Below are positions 54,101 through 57,473 of a stretch of DNA of 64,000 nucleotides, in pieces. The position numbers and the translations under genes are program-made. Where the stretch lies: the NCBI GenBank assembly GCA_947561715.1, contig OX387204.1, positions 3,725,001 to 3,789,000 on the forward strand. The letters are read 5' to 3'. The notes below the pieces were generated by a model that was not told where the DNA came from, made no database searches, and worked only from the letters and a program-made list of their open reading frames with translations. Within the stretch, counting starts at the first letter, position 1. Each line of letters starts with the position of its first letter. The stretch is from Ascidia mentula (Eukaryota > Chordata > Ascidiacea > Phlebobranchia > Ascidiidae).

Positions 54101-55256
54101 CGGTGTTCGATCACATGACCGACACCTCGTCATGGCTGAATGCGCTCGGATTTCAACTACAGAATGTTGCACCCGACCCGCAGATCGCATCTAGACAAAA
54201 GGTGGGTGTTTTTTGCGATCGCCAAGTGTAGTCCAACACAAATAAAAGCTAAAACAAGTTCGGTAGGTTAACAATGTTGTTTTTTTCTCTTTAAAGGACA
54301 AGTCCAGCGTTGAGTGCCAACTTTCTCAACACTTGAGGTCATACATGAGTCTTCAGACAGCGACGCCTTCTGTTTTGGTTCCAACGCGGTCCAAGCAAAA
54401 TGAAAGAGACATTGTCCCAGGTAAAGAATGTTTTTTCGCACTTTAAATTAAGTTCTTTGAACGGATATTTCTTTTCGATGCTTGGGCAGCTTCAAACTTT
54501 AAATTAATTTTAAGGAATGAAAGGTTTTTACACGTACTTTTGCAATACATTAACACGTAGTTTTATTTTCCAGATGGAACCTTATTTGCCCAAGGCCTGG
54601 TTCTTATCGTCGACCGGGGCAGCATCGCGACGCAAGTTCTCAACTCCGCCACCGATGACGTCAAAAGGTTGAGCGGAATCATAAAAGGGGCTGACGTAAT
54701 TTTTGGCAAGGACGCAGACTCCGCATCGGCGGCGATGAGTTTGACACTGGAGGGCAAACCCAACGTGTTCCTTTCCAAGTCTCCCGACACTTTTGAAAAA
54801 GACAAACAGACCTTGCGTCTTGTTCCTGATCACGACCGTATCCTTGACGGCGGAAATCCTGAGCGGCTTAGTAGCGGTACAACGACACCCAGCGGTGGCG
54901 ACGCACCCATTGTAGTCACCACGAGTCAAAAGCAAATTCGAGTGGAGACAGGATATGCCGTCATAACGGTGCTCTACGTCAGTTCTGACGCAAACAATGC
55001 TGATTTCTCCACCGAGGAAGCGGAGCGTGACCGCGTGGCCAACGAAGCGTTGCAGCGAGCTGAACGCGAGGCTTGGGGAATTGAAAAAAAGAAAATTCAA
55101 CAAGGTTTAAGGACAGGTTGGAATGCACGACAGAAGCAAGAGATTCTGTCTAACGACTCACTGTCGTCGTATAAAGTGGAATTCGTTTTCGATGTGGAGG
55201 TTTATCCAGAGTTGGCCGACTCTGGTAGAAACGTGAGATTCATGAGAAGGACGTGA
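95..55256 (+). CDS. TENM: Teneurin (Ten-m/TENM) transmembrane receptor, whole gene, about 43-45 exons
   Basis: Type II single-pass cell-surface adhesion and signalling protein; known teneurins dimerise and bind teneurins and latrophilins across synapses. The 39 shared exons (29,644-55,256) splice in one continuous frame (8,195 nt). Numbered for the 2,762-residue form starting at 24,860: cytoplasmic tail to about 318, helix about 320-342, RSRR motif 468-471, eight EGF repeats about 520-799, Cys-rich segment to about 870, transthyretin-like domain, plug region, NHL propeller about 1180-1550, YD repeats about 1550-2350, RHS core, linker, and a Tox-GHH/TCAP-like end. This is the usual length of vertebrate teneurins (about 2,700-2,800). 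Several alternative 5' exons fit in phase; a chain from ATG 95 gives about 2,981 residues. Oddities: a divergent RHS signature with an extra stretch, loss of the GHH motif, and no C-terminal amidation signal. The family assignment is certain; the 5' exon usage is inferred from phases only. Confidence 0.95.
328..381 (+). CDS. TENM: Candidate tyrosine-rich teneurin microexon
   Basis: A 54-nt exon between tttttacag and g|gtaaac, phase 1 to 1. It encodes a stretch very rich in Tyr and Phe ([17 protein letters not shown]). Joined to 1189 it continues as ...[12 protein letters not shown], with the same Tyr/Pro/Glu flavour on both sides of the junction. Being symmetric, it could be skipped without a frame change. 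Not directly comparable to a known domain, and cDNA evidence is lacking. Confidence 0.42.
382..1188 (+). other. Intron between candidate 5' teneurin exons
   Basis: AT-rich sequence of about 800 bp. I see no coding segment with splice support, no RNA gene and no repeat. It ends in a polypyrimidine stretch and the gtgtgcag acceptor of the next exon. Confidence 0.4.
1189..1367 (+). CDS. TENM: Teneurin cytoplasmic exon (long isoform)
   Basis: A 179-nt exon from acceptor ttgtgtgtgcag to donor gag|gtgagg, phase 1 to 0. The sequence is hydrophilic and Ser/Asp/Asn-rich (starts [15 protein letters not shown], ends SDRAADHE), as expected for an unstructured cytoplasmic tail. Its outgoing phase 0 matches the incoming phase 0 of the exons at 6761, 24815 and 28138, and its incoming phase 1 matches the exon at 328. 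The other two frames of the segment are not supported by splice sites. An independent upstream gene cannot be excluded. Confidence 0.6.
1368..6760 (+). other. Large teneurin 5' intron (5.4 kb)
   Basis: No gene recognised on either strand. Open frames here are short, lack splice support and have the composition of translated AT-rich DNA. No convincing repeat or RNA gene was seen. It may contain regulatory sequence, which cannot be judged from one genome. Confidence 0.5.
6761..7250 (+). CDS. TENM: Teneurin cytoplasmic exon D (large, alternative)
   Basis: A 490-nt exon from acceptor cataacgcag to donor caaag|gttagt, phase 0 to 1. It follows exon 1189-1367 in phase and leads in phase to 29,644, creating a Gly codon at the junction. 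An in-frame ATG pair at 6773/6776 could alternatively serve as a start. The product is hydrophilic, Ser- and His-rich, with basic clusters (RHRRRD, RHKK) and a Gln run (HQQQQPE). No transmembrane segment is present. It looks like a disordered cytoplasmic tail; the basic clusters are possible nuclear-localisation or docking sites (inference). Confidence 0.75.
7251..24814 (+). other. 17.5-kb teneurin intron with no recognised gene
   Basis: The largest gap in the window. I looked on both strands for exons with good splice signals, tRNA-like boxes and inverted repeats, and found nothing I can support. The longest open frames (20344-20925 on the - strand, 22050-22475 on the + strand, 18815-19231 on the - strand) have no family resemblance and no exon structure. 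GC-richer patches lie around 7.8-8.4 kb and 22.2-22.8 kb and might be regulatory. Confidence 0.5.
24815..24953 (+). CDS. TENM: Teneurin cytoplasmic exon E (alternative, phase 0 to 1)
   Basis: A 139-nt exon from acceptor ctgtttttag to donor tcag|gtaaat. The frame is open throughout. It can follow exon 1189-1367 in phase 0 as an alternative to exon D, or start at ATG 24,860 (weak context). It leads in phase 1 to 29,644. The product ([17 protein letters not shown] near its end) resembles the acidic and Ser/Thr-rich, TDTE-containing stretches of vertebrate teneurin N-termini. D and E cannot be spliced to each other without a frame break, so they should be mutually exclusive. Confidence 0.6.
24954..28137 (+). 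other. Teneurin intron
   Basis: About 3.2 kb of AT-rich sequence. No coding exon, RNA gene or mobile element that I can support. Confidence 0.5.
28138..28363 (+). CDS. TENM: Teneurin alternative 5' exon F (ATG at 28141)
   Basis: An open frame from ATG 28,141 (good context, G at -3 and +4), starting [15 protein letters not shown] and ending at donor acag|gtaaac in phase 1. It joins the shared exon at 29,644 in frame, giving a predicted protein of about 2,805 residues. A weak acceptor (agctatag) directly precedes it and is also in phase 0, so it could instead be a third alternative internal exon. The good start context and weak acceptor favour an alternative first exon with its own promoter (inference). 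Confidence 0.52.
28364..29643 (+). other. Teneurin intron before the first shared exon
   Basis: About 1.3 kb. Apart from the 25-bp tandem repeat it shows no supported feature. It ends in ctcttcacag, the acceptor common to all upstream exons. Confidence 0.55.
29346..29403 (+). repeat. 25-bp tandem repeat, about 2.3 copies
   Basis: The unit tgacatacagggatgttgtg plus gcatg occurs at 29346-29370 and 29371-29395 without a mismatch. A partial third copy (tggcatac) follows. It lies in the intron before the first shared teneurin exon. Confidence 0.85.
29644..29991 (+). CDS. TENM: Teneurin shared exon 1: cytoplasmic domain
   Basis: A 348-nt exon, phase 1 to 1, from acceptor tcttcacag to donor acag|gtaatt. 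It encodes a Ser-rich start ([15 protein letters not shown]), a Pro-containing stretch ([10 protein letters not shown]) that could be an SH3 ligand, an acidic run ([16 protein letters not shown]) and a basic patch (SRRRMSS). All candidate 5' exons end in phase 1 and fit here, so this is the splice hub of the cytoplasmic tail. Confidence 0.85.
29992..32149 (+). other. Teneurin intron
   Basis: About 2.2 kb with no supported feature. It ends in a good acceptor (gatactttcag). Confidence 0.55.
32150..32277 (+). CDS. TENM: Teneurin shared exon 2: cytoplasmic domain
   Basis: 128 nt, phase 1 to 0, acceptor actttcag, donor caacag|gtgaaa. Low-complexity hydrophilic product beginning [14 protein letters not shown], rich in Ser, Pro, Asn and Gln. 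Confidence 0.8.
32355..32506 (+). CDS. TENM: Teneurin shared exon 3: cytoplasmic domain
   Basis: 152 nt, phase 0 to 2, acceptor ctttacag, donor gaccg|gtaagc. The product includes [20 protein letters not shown] and ends [12 protein letters not shown]. Separated from the previous exon by an intron of only 77 bp. Confidence 0.85.
32507..37889 (+). other. Teneurin intron (5.4 kb) before the transmembrane exon
   Basis: No gene supported on either strand. The long open frames at 33188-33760 (+) and 36865-37455 (-) lack splice structure and family resemblance. A stretch at 34,692-34,895 is open and ends at a good donor (g|gtaagt) but has no ATG, no good acceptor and the wrong phase for the next exon. 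Confidence 0.55.
37890..38194 (+). CDS. TENM: Teneurin transmembrane exon
   Basis: 305 nt, phase 2 to 1, acceptor ttttccttgcag, donor ttag|gtgagt. It encodes the end of the cytoplasmic tail with a Pro/Ser stretch ([13 protein letters not shown]), a His/Arg-rich segment ([15 protein letters not shown]), and a basic juxtamembrane run ([11 protein letters not shown]). The single hydrophobic helix [20 protein letters not shown] spans about 38,134-38,193. Positive charges on the N-terminal side fit the type II topology of teneurins. Confidence 0.96.
38195..39103 (+). other. Teneurin intron
   Basis: About 0.9 kb of AT-rich sequence; no supported feature. Confidence 0.6.
39104..39202 (+). CDS. TENM: Teneurin ectodomain exon after the helix
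   Basis: 99 nt, phase 1 to 1, acceptor ggttcgcag, donor gacg|gtaagc. It encodes the first extracellular residues (starts [15 protein letters not shown]), a linker rich in Thr, Val and Pro with a single Cys. Confidence 0.9.
39384..39568 (+). CDS. TENM: Teneurin ectodomain exon, juxtamembrane domain
   Basis: 185 nt, phase 1 to 0, acceptor ttttaaag, donor caag|gtgcgt. It contains [20 protein letters not shown] and LRPSHT, closely matching the conserved vertebrate pattern of a beta-rich block followed by YxRRGLPPSH. This is a strong family marker. Confidence 0.95.
39569..41704 (+). other. Teneurin intron with a small simple repeat
   Basis: About 2.1 kb. It contains a short tandem repeat of gggtgaat near 40,617-40,638. 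Nothing else is supported. Confidence 0.55.
41705..41951 (+). CDS. TENM: Teneurin exon with RSRR cleavage motif
   Basis: 247 nt, phase 0 to 1, acceptor cattttcag, donor tcag|gtaacg. It starts [12 protein letters not shown] (vertebrate counterpart FxERLDG) and ends with the family block [18 protein letters not shown]. The basic motif RSRR at 41,795-41,806 lies where vertebrate teneurins carry an RERR-type furin site, about 126 residues after the helix. Confidence 0.95.
42031..42132 (+). CDS. TENM: Teneurin EGF repeat 1
   Basis: 102 nt, phase 1 to 1. Six cysteines in EGF spacing ([18 protein letters not shown] then FQGSDC). Confidence 0.96.
42343..42540 (+). CDS. TENM: Teneurin EGF repeats 2 and 3
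   Basis: 198 nt, phase 1 to 1, acceptor tttcttgcag, donor gaag|gtaaaa. Repeat 2 has only five cysteines: the usual third Cys is Tyr ([12 protein letters not shown]), as in vertebrate EGF2. Repeat 3 has the full six. The unpaired Cys of repeat 2 is the one used for covalent dimerisation in known teneurins. Confidence 0.96.
42699..42899 (+). CDS. TENM: Teneurin EGF repeats 4 and 5
   Basis: 201 nt, phase 1 to 1, acceptor tttttacag, donor gtcg|gtaagt. Repeat 4 has six cysteines. Repeat 5 has five ([16 protein letters not shown]), again the vertebrate pattern leaving one free Cys for a disulfide-linked dimer. Confidence 0.96.
42900..43787 (+). other. Teneurin intron with low-complexity AC-rich tract
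   Basis: About 0.9 kb. From about 43,680 to 43,745 it becomes a simple tract of aac, aca and acgcac units. The tract lies shortly before the next acceptor (cccctgccgcag). Confidence 0.7.
43788..43976 (+). CDS. TENM: Teneurin EGF repeats 6 and 7
   Basis: 189 nt, phase 1 to 1, acceptor ctgccgcag, donor ttcg|gtaaga. Two complete six-Cys repeats ([15 protein letters not shown] and [14 protein letters not shown] cores). Confidence 0.95.
44151..44300 (+). CDS. TENM: Teneurin EGF repeat 8 and start of Cys-rich segment
   Basis: 150 nt, phase 1 to 1, acceptor ttattttcag, donor cgtg|gtgggt. Six-Cys repeat ([20 protein letters not shown]) followed by [11 protein letters not shown], matching the vertebrate post-EGF8 acidic segment. 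Confidence 0.95.
44432..44648 (+). CDS. TENM: Teneurin Cys-rich segment
   Basis: 217 nt, phase 1 to 2, acceptor gtcctacag, donor ccaaa|gtacgt. Contains [13 protein letters not shown], the conserved C-D-P-D-C-C block. It ends in a helical stretch ([15 protein letters not shown]) leading into the transthyretin-like domain. Confidence 0.95.
44649..45209 (+). other. Teneurin intron
   Basis: 561 bp, no supported feature beyond the splice sites. Confidence 0.7.
45210..45329 (+). CDS. TENM: Teneurin transthyretin-like domain, part 1
   Basis: 120 nt, phase 2 to 2, acceptor ctttgacag, donor gctg|gtaaga. Encodes [20 protein letters not shown], the carboxypeptidase-regulatory/transthyretin-like strand pattern of the family. 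Confidence 0.95.
45596..45878 (+). CDS. TENM: Teneurin transthyretin-like domain, part 2
   Basis: 283 nt, phase 2 to 0, acceptor ttcaaccag, donor cacag|gtacat. Contains [20 protein letters not shown] and APWNDYVIA, matching the vertebrate pattern. The downstream intron begins with a short TA microsatellite at about 45,889-45,904. Confidence 0.95.
46057..46324 (+). CDS. TENM: Teneurin plug-region exon
   Basis: 268 nt, phase 0 to 1, acceptor attgtttcag, donor aaag|gtaagt. Contains [19 protein letters not shown] and [11 protein letters not shown], the latter corresponding to the conserved KTDAYGxxVYG block. Confidence 0.95.
46325..46953 (+). other. Teneurin intron
   Basis: 629 bp of AT-rich sequence; nothing supported besides splice sites. 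Confidence 0.7.
46954..47196 (+). CDS. TENM: Teneurin exon leading into the NHL propeller
   Basis: 243 nt, phase 1 to 1, acceptor tcctctgtag, donor aatg|gtgggt. Contains [25 protein letters not shown] and the conserved [12 protein letters not shown] second possible donor lies 4 bp downstream (g|gtgata) but would break the frame to the next exon. Confidence 0.95.
47390..47541 (+). CDS. TENM: Teneurin NHL propeller, first blade
   Basis: 152 nt, phase 1 to 0, acceptor atcttgtag, donor caaaa|gtaagt. Contains [20 protein letters not shown] followed by DYIRKID, a canonical NHL repeat. Confidence 0.95.
47619..47796 (+). CDS. TENM: Teneurin NHL propeller
   Basis: 178 nt, phase 0 to 1, acceptor acgtttcag, donor aacg|gttagt. 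Contains [20 protein letters not shown] and RRIYRL, a propeller blade. Confidence 0.95.
47899..48110 (+). CDS. TENM: Teneurin NHL propeller
   Basis: 212 nt, phase 1 to 0, acceptor ttattcgtag, donor atcag|gtaccg. Contains [20 protein letters not shown] and [15 protein letters not shown]. Confidence 0.95.
48192..48361 (+). CDS. TENM: Teneurin NHL propeller
   Basis: 170 nt, phase 0 to 2, acceptor tttttttgaag, donor atcg|gtaggt. Contains [20 protein letters not shown] and GDVVIRID. Confidence 0.94.
48436..48561 (+). CDS. TENM: Teneurin NHL propeller, short exon
   Basis: 126 nt, phase 2 to 2, acceptor tttgcatag, donor acag|gttggt. Contains [20 protein letters not shown]. Being a phase-symmetric exon it could be skipped in frame. 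Confidence 0.93.
48766..48949 (+). CDS. TENM: Teneurin NHL propeller, last blades
   Basis: 184 nt, phase 2 to 0, acceptor gtcttacag, donor gaag|gtagta. Contains the Cys-rich loop [18 protein letters not shown] and the blade [16 protein letters not shown]. Confidence 0.95.
49089..49313 (+). CDS. TENM: Teneurin YD shell, start
   Basis: 225 nt, phase 0 to 0, acceptor cttcacatag, donor cggg|gtaaga. Contains [20 protein letters not shown] and the strand pair [20 protein letters not shown]. Confidence 0.95.
49449..49533 (+). CDS. TENM: Teneurin YD shell, small exon
   Basis: 85 nt, phase 0 to 1, acceptor gtttttgcag, donor ccaag|gtaaat. Short continuation ([18 protein letters not shown]) of the shell. 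Confidence 0.9.
49616..49921 (+). CDS. TENM: Teneurin YD shell
   Basis: 306 nt, phase 1 to 1, acceptor ttcattag, donor gaag|gtatgt. Contains [20 protein letters not shown], a YD repeat, with [16 protein letters not shown] matching the vertebrate VTSLHR block. Confidence 0.95.
50225..50428 (+). CDS. TENM: Teneurin YD shell
   Basis: 204 nt, phase 1 to 1, acceptor cttcgcatag, donor gccg|gtaagt. Contains [10 protein letters not shown] near its end, corresponding to the EWRLRKEQ block of vertebrates. The intron before it (49,922-50,224) has no other feature. Confidence 0.94.
50597..50739 (+). CDS. TENM: Teneurin YD shell
   Basis: 143 nt, phase 1 to 0, acceptor tctattttag, donor ggaa|gtaagt. Contains [20 protein letters not shown] and [14 protein letters not shown], close to the vertebrate sequence. 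Confidence 0.95.
50824..51024 (+). CDS. TENM: Teneurin YD shell, two YD repeats
   Basis: 201 nt, phase 0 to 0, acceptor tatcaccag, donor taag|gtaggg. Contains [25 protein letters not shown] and [18 protein letters not shown]. Confidence 0.95.
51212..51434 (+). CDS. TENM: Teneurin YD shell
   Basis: 223 nt, phase 0 to 1, acceptor taacttacag, donor ccag|gtatga. Contains [20 protein letters not shown]. Confidence 0.95.
51538..51797 (+). CDS. TENM: Teneurin YD shell
   Basis: 260 nt, phase 1 to 0, acceptor tgttttcag, donor tacag|gtacaa. Contains [17 protein letters not shown] and [18 protein letters not shown]. Confidence 0.95.
52072..52265 (+). CDS. TENM: Teneurin YD shell
   Basis: 194 nt, phase 0 to 2, acceptor cttgcttgcag, donor ctcag|gtaatt. 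Contains [20 protein letters not shown], matching the vertebrate block YRYDExSGKxExFGKF. Confidence 0.95.
52565..52807 (+). CDS. TENM: Teneurin YD shell
   Basis: 243 nt, phase 2 to 2, acceptor gatgacag, donor gaag|gtgtgt. Contains [27 protein letters not shown] and [18 protein letters not shown]. Confidence 0.95.
52921..53050 (+). CDS. TENM: Teneurin YD shell
   Basis: 130 nt, phase 2 to 0, acceptor tttggtttcag, donor cgag|gtacat. Contains [20 protein letters not shown] and [14 protein letters not shown]. Confidence 0.95.
53216..53348 (+). CDS. TENM: Teneurin YD shell
   Basis: 133 nt, phase 0 to 1, acceptor gttttccag, donor ttctc|gtaagt. Contains [20 protein letters not shown]. Confidence 0.95.
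53430..53577 (+). CDS. TENM: Teneurin YD shell, last repeats
   Basis: 148 nt, phase 1 to 2, acceptor gctttgcag, donor ataaa|gtaagt. Contains [20 protein letters not shown] and [13 protein letters not shown], matching the vertebrate SDNTGTPLAVF block. Confidence 0.95.
53766..54201 (+). CDS. TENM: Teneurin RHS core and linker
   Basis: 436 nt, phase 2 to 0, acceptor tgcatttcag, donor aaaag|gtgggt. The RHS core starts normally ([35 protein letters not shown]). The next part of the RHS signature (RDYDxxxGRWxSPD) is not intact and is followed by extra residues before the text realigns at [16 protein letters not shown]. The linker is therefore longer than in vertebrates (about 35-45 residues). Confidence 0.93.
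54297..54420 (+). CDS. TENM: Teneurin linker exon after the RHS core
   Basis: 124 nt, phase 0 to 1, acceptor tctttaaag, donor cccag|gtaaag. Hydrophilic, poorly conserved linker (starts [19 protein letters not shown]), as expected between the shell and the Tox-GHH-like domain. Confidence 0.9.
54574..55256 (+). CDS. TENM: Teneurin last exon: degenerate Tox-GHH domain and TCAP-like end
   Basis: 683 nt to the stop at 55,254-55,256, acceptor attttccag. It begins [15 protein letters not shown] and carries the family block [20 protein letters not shown] before [12 protein letters not shown]. The end contains [18 protein letters not shown], matching the vertebrate YPELADSSSNIQFLR block. The GHH position of the Tox-GHH family, already GYY in vertebrate teneurins, is further changed here (SYKVEF), so no nuclease-type activity is expected. 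The TCAP-equivalent ends in MRRT without a GKR amidation signal. Confidence 0.95.
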
Positions 55257-55836
55257 CACCTGTAGTTACTATTTTCCGAACGTAAATATTTGCAAAGTAA
55301 AGGGGGCATCCGATATGCACCCTCTGCATTTGTCGAAAAAGTACTTGCGTGTTTCAAAGTTGCAGATTGTGTTGACGCAAAAGTGCCTATACCTTATTTC
55401 TGGCCAAATCCTCTTCCCGCGGACGAAGGTCGCTCTTTTTGCGCCGCCACTGTGAAGGCGCTTAGGCGGCCGCAGGATCGGCGTCCGTATTTCCCGTTTT
55501 TCACTTTTTGTTTCGTACTGTTTAAACTCGTTGCCATAGCACCCGCAGTTGATTGATTACGTAGCTGGTTCGTTTATGCCGATTTGACGACATGTTTCCG
55601 CAGACTTTTATGCCACTGTGATTTCTCGCCGCTTTTCCGTTTATTTAATCGCTCATTTGGAATTTTTGTTACTCCTTGTCATGTCGGCCAAAGTGCGTGC
55701 TGGTTTTGTGAACCACCACGGCTTGGCTTCTGAGTTTGTTCCGTTTGCAAGCAAACAGATTATTTTGCTTTAGATAATCATATATGTTGCGCGTTGTACT
55801 TTTTTCCTTTGCATGTGTGCTGGCGAGGACCTTGCC

Positions 55837-55842
55837 AATAAA
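55837..55842 (+). terminator. TENM: Teneurin poly(A) signal AATAAA
   Basis: AATAAA about 580 bases after the stop, followed by a T/GT-rich stretch (gttttttttgcttgttgtg) typical of a downstream cleavage element. The 3' UTR would then run from 55,257 to about 55,865. No other feature is evident in it. Confidence 0.6.
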
Positions 55843-55862
55843 CTTGGGACAAAAGTTTTTTT

Positions 55863-57427
55863 TGCTTGTTGTGAAAAGCTTTGTTTTTGTACAGAAATAA
55901 GTTTGCCTACTTTGTAGCCTTCTGTCACAGTATAACGAGGACGTAACAAGCAATCAGTGATGCATTGGGGCAATTTATAGTTGATTTCACATGTGTATTG
56001 CTTGGGCGACAGTAAAGGCCCGTTTACACACGAACACAGTTTGGCACGGCACAGCACAGTCTGGCACACACGGTGTTTACACTACTGGAATAATCAAGCA
56101 CGACTACGGGGATTTTCCTGTAATGAACACGAAACCGACAAGTGCAAGTGACAAGTTACGTTGATAATTTTTTAAGGTTGTCAGTCTTGACTTGCATTTC
56201 TCGGCCCCGCCAGCGTTATTATAGATACAAATTAAAGTTGTTGTTATTGGCTGTACATATTCTTCAACAAAAAGCATGTACTGTTGTACACAGTTAAGGC
56301 ATGTAATGTTTTGCATAATTTTTTACGACGCAAGGTAACACTACAATATGCTGAACCAATCACCACAGATTATGAAAACAAAGATGGTATAATTGCAACA
56401 GGACAATGGTTTTCCACAGCAGCATCCCGCTGAGATGCCGTTCCACACAATCGCTCACATGTCAAACGCGGCCGCATCACACAACCACCACTAAAATAAT
56501 ATATGACCTCTCCTTTTAAGCAGTCGCCTTGCACTCTCGCATCAATGTGTGCCGAAATGTGCCCAACTGTGCCCGAATTTATGCTCGTCGAGCAAAAGCG
56601 AGCACATCCTAGCACAGACCAGCACATCCCATCCCAGCACAACTCAGCACGCGCGCACAATAAAACAAACACGGAATCGTCTGTAGTGTAAACGGGCCTT
56701 TATAGTGGTGTTTTGGGTGTTTTAAATGCGGTTACTTGACGCCGATTGTTTTAAAAACATTACTGAAAAAACAGTTCAAACTTCAGGCTGTATTTGCAAA
56801 AAAATCGTTCCAGGGTCTAGACATTTGCGGTTTCAAAAAAATTCCTCATTAACGCATTCTGGTCAAAAGTGGTTACTTGAGAGGTGACTCTTTTGCCTCA
56901 TGGGGGGAATTTGATCCCCTGGTCATTATTTTGGGTAAAAGAGTTAGTTGCTCAACTGGTCATAACAAAGTTACCCTCCTATTTTTAGTGTAAGAAATAA
57001 TCAAAGGGTCTGTTGACAGCCATTAAACTGTCAAAACAGAATTTGTTATTCGCCGTGTTGGTGCGCCAAAAGCATTTCAATTTTGCTTTCAAAAATAACG
57101 CAAACGTTTTTAAGTGGGCTTCAAGTTCTTTTTTGTGGCTTAAATGTAACCGGTCGATTTTGCCTAAATTTATCCCAAAAAATTTCCAATATTCACATTG
57201 TTTCATGTTGTCGATATTCCATATTTAGCGGGAGAACTTCAAAATTTGGTTCGTTAGTTGTTCATTGATTTCATTTCATTCTACTTTGCGTTACTGACAG
57301 GGAACAGAGTGTAATACGAAGCTTTGTTCTGTGTGGTTTTATTGATATGTTGAATCTATGGTAGCAGCAAAAATATACAGAAATACAGAACCATAAGAGC
57401 TAAATTGTCCTGCTCTGAATATCGAAA
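55863..57427. other. Intergenic spacer between teneurin and HMMR
   Basis: Apart from the transposon-like element it contains no supported gene. Open frames at 56,985-57,228 overlap on both strands and look like chance. A polypyrimidine tract and acceptor (ctgacag) near 57,300 may mark a 5'-UTR intron end or a trans-splice site for HMMR. Confidence 0.6.
56013..56702. mobile_element. Non-autonomous DNA transposon (MITE-like), 690 bp
   Basis: Perfect 17-bp terminal inverted repeats: taaaggcccgtttacac at 56,013-56,029 and its exact reverse complement at 56,686-56,702. A TA duplication is possible if the inverted repeats begin at aaggccc (TA at 56,013 and 56,701). Subterminal regions on both sides repeat short motifs (gcacagcacag, gcacatccta and related) in opposite orientation, and a second gtttacactac lies inside the left end. 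No transposase frame is seen. The superfamily is not decided by this alone (mariner-type TA target or a hAT/P-like element). Confidence 0.8.
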
Positions 57428-57473
57428 ATGTCATTTCCAAAGGCAGCAATCAAAAGGTTTAACGAAAATGGAG
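57428..57473 (+). CDS. HMMR: HMMR exon 1 (start codon)
   Basis: ATG at 57,428 in context aaaatg, 15 codons, donor ggag|gtaaat, phase 1. Encodes MSFPKAAIKRFNENG, the hallmark HMMR N-terminus. Confidence 0.93.

Noticed and set aside
54582-55103. 173-codon antisense frame over the last teneurin exon
   Set aside because: It is the reverse shadow of a clearly coding teneurin exon.
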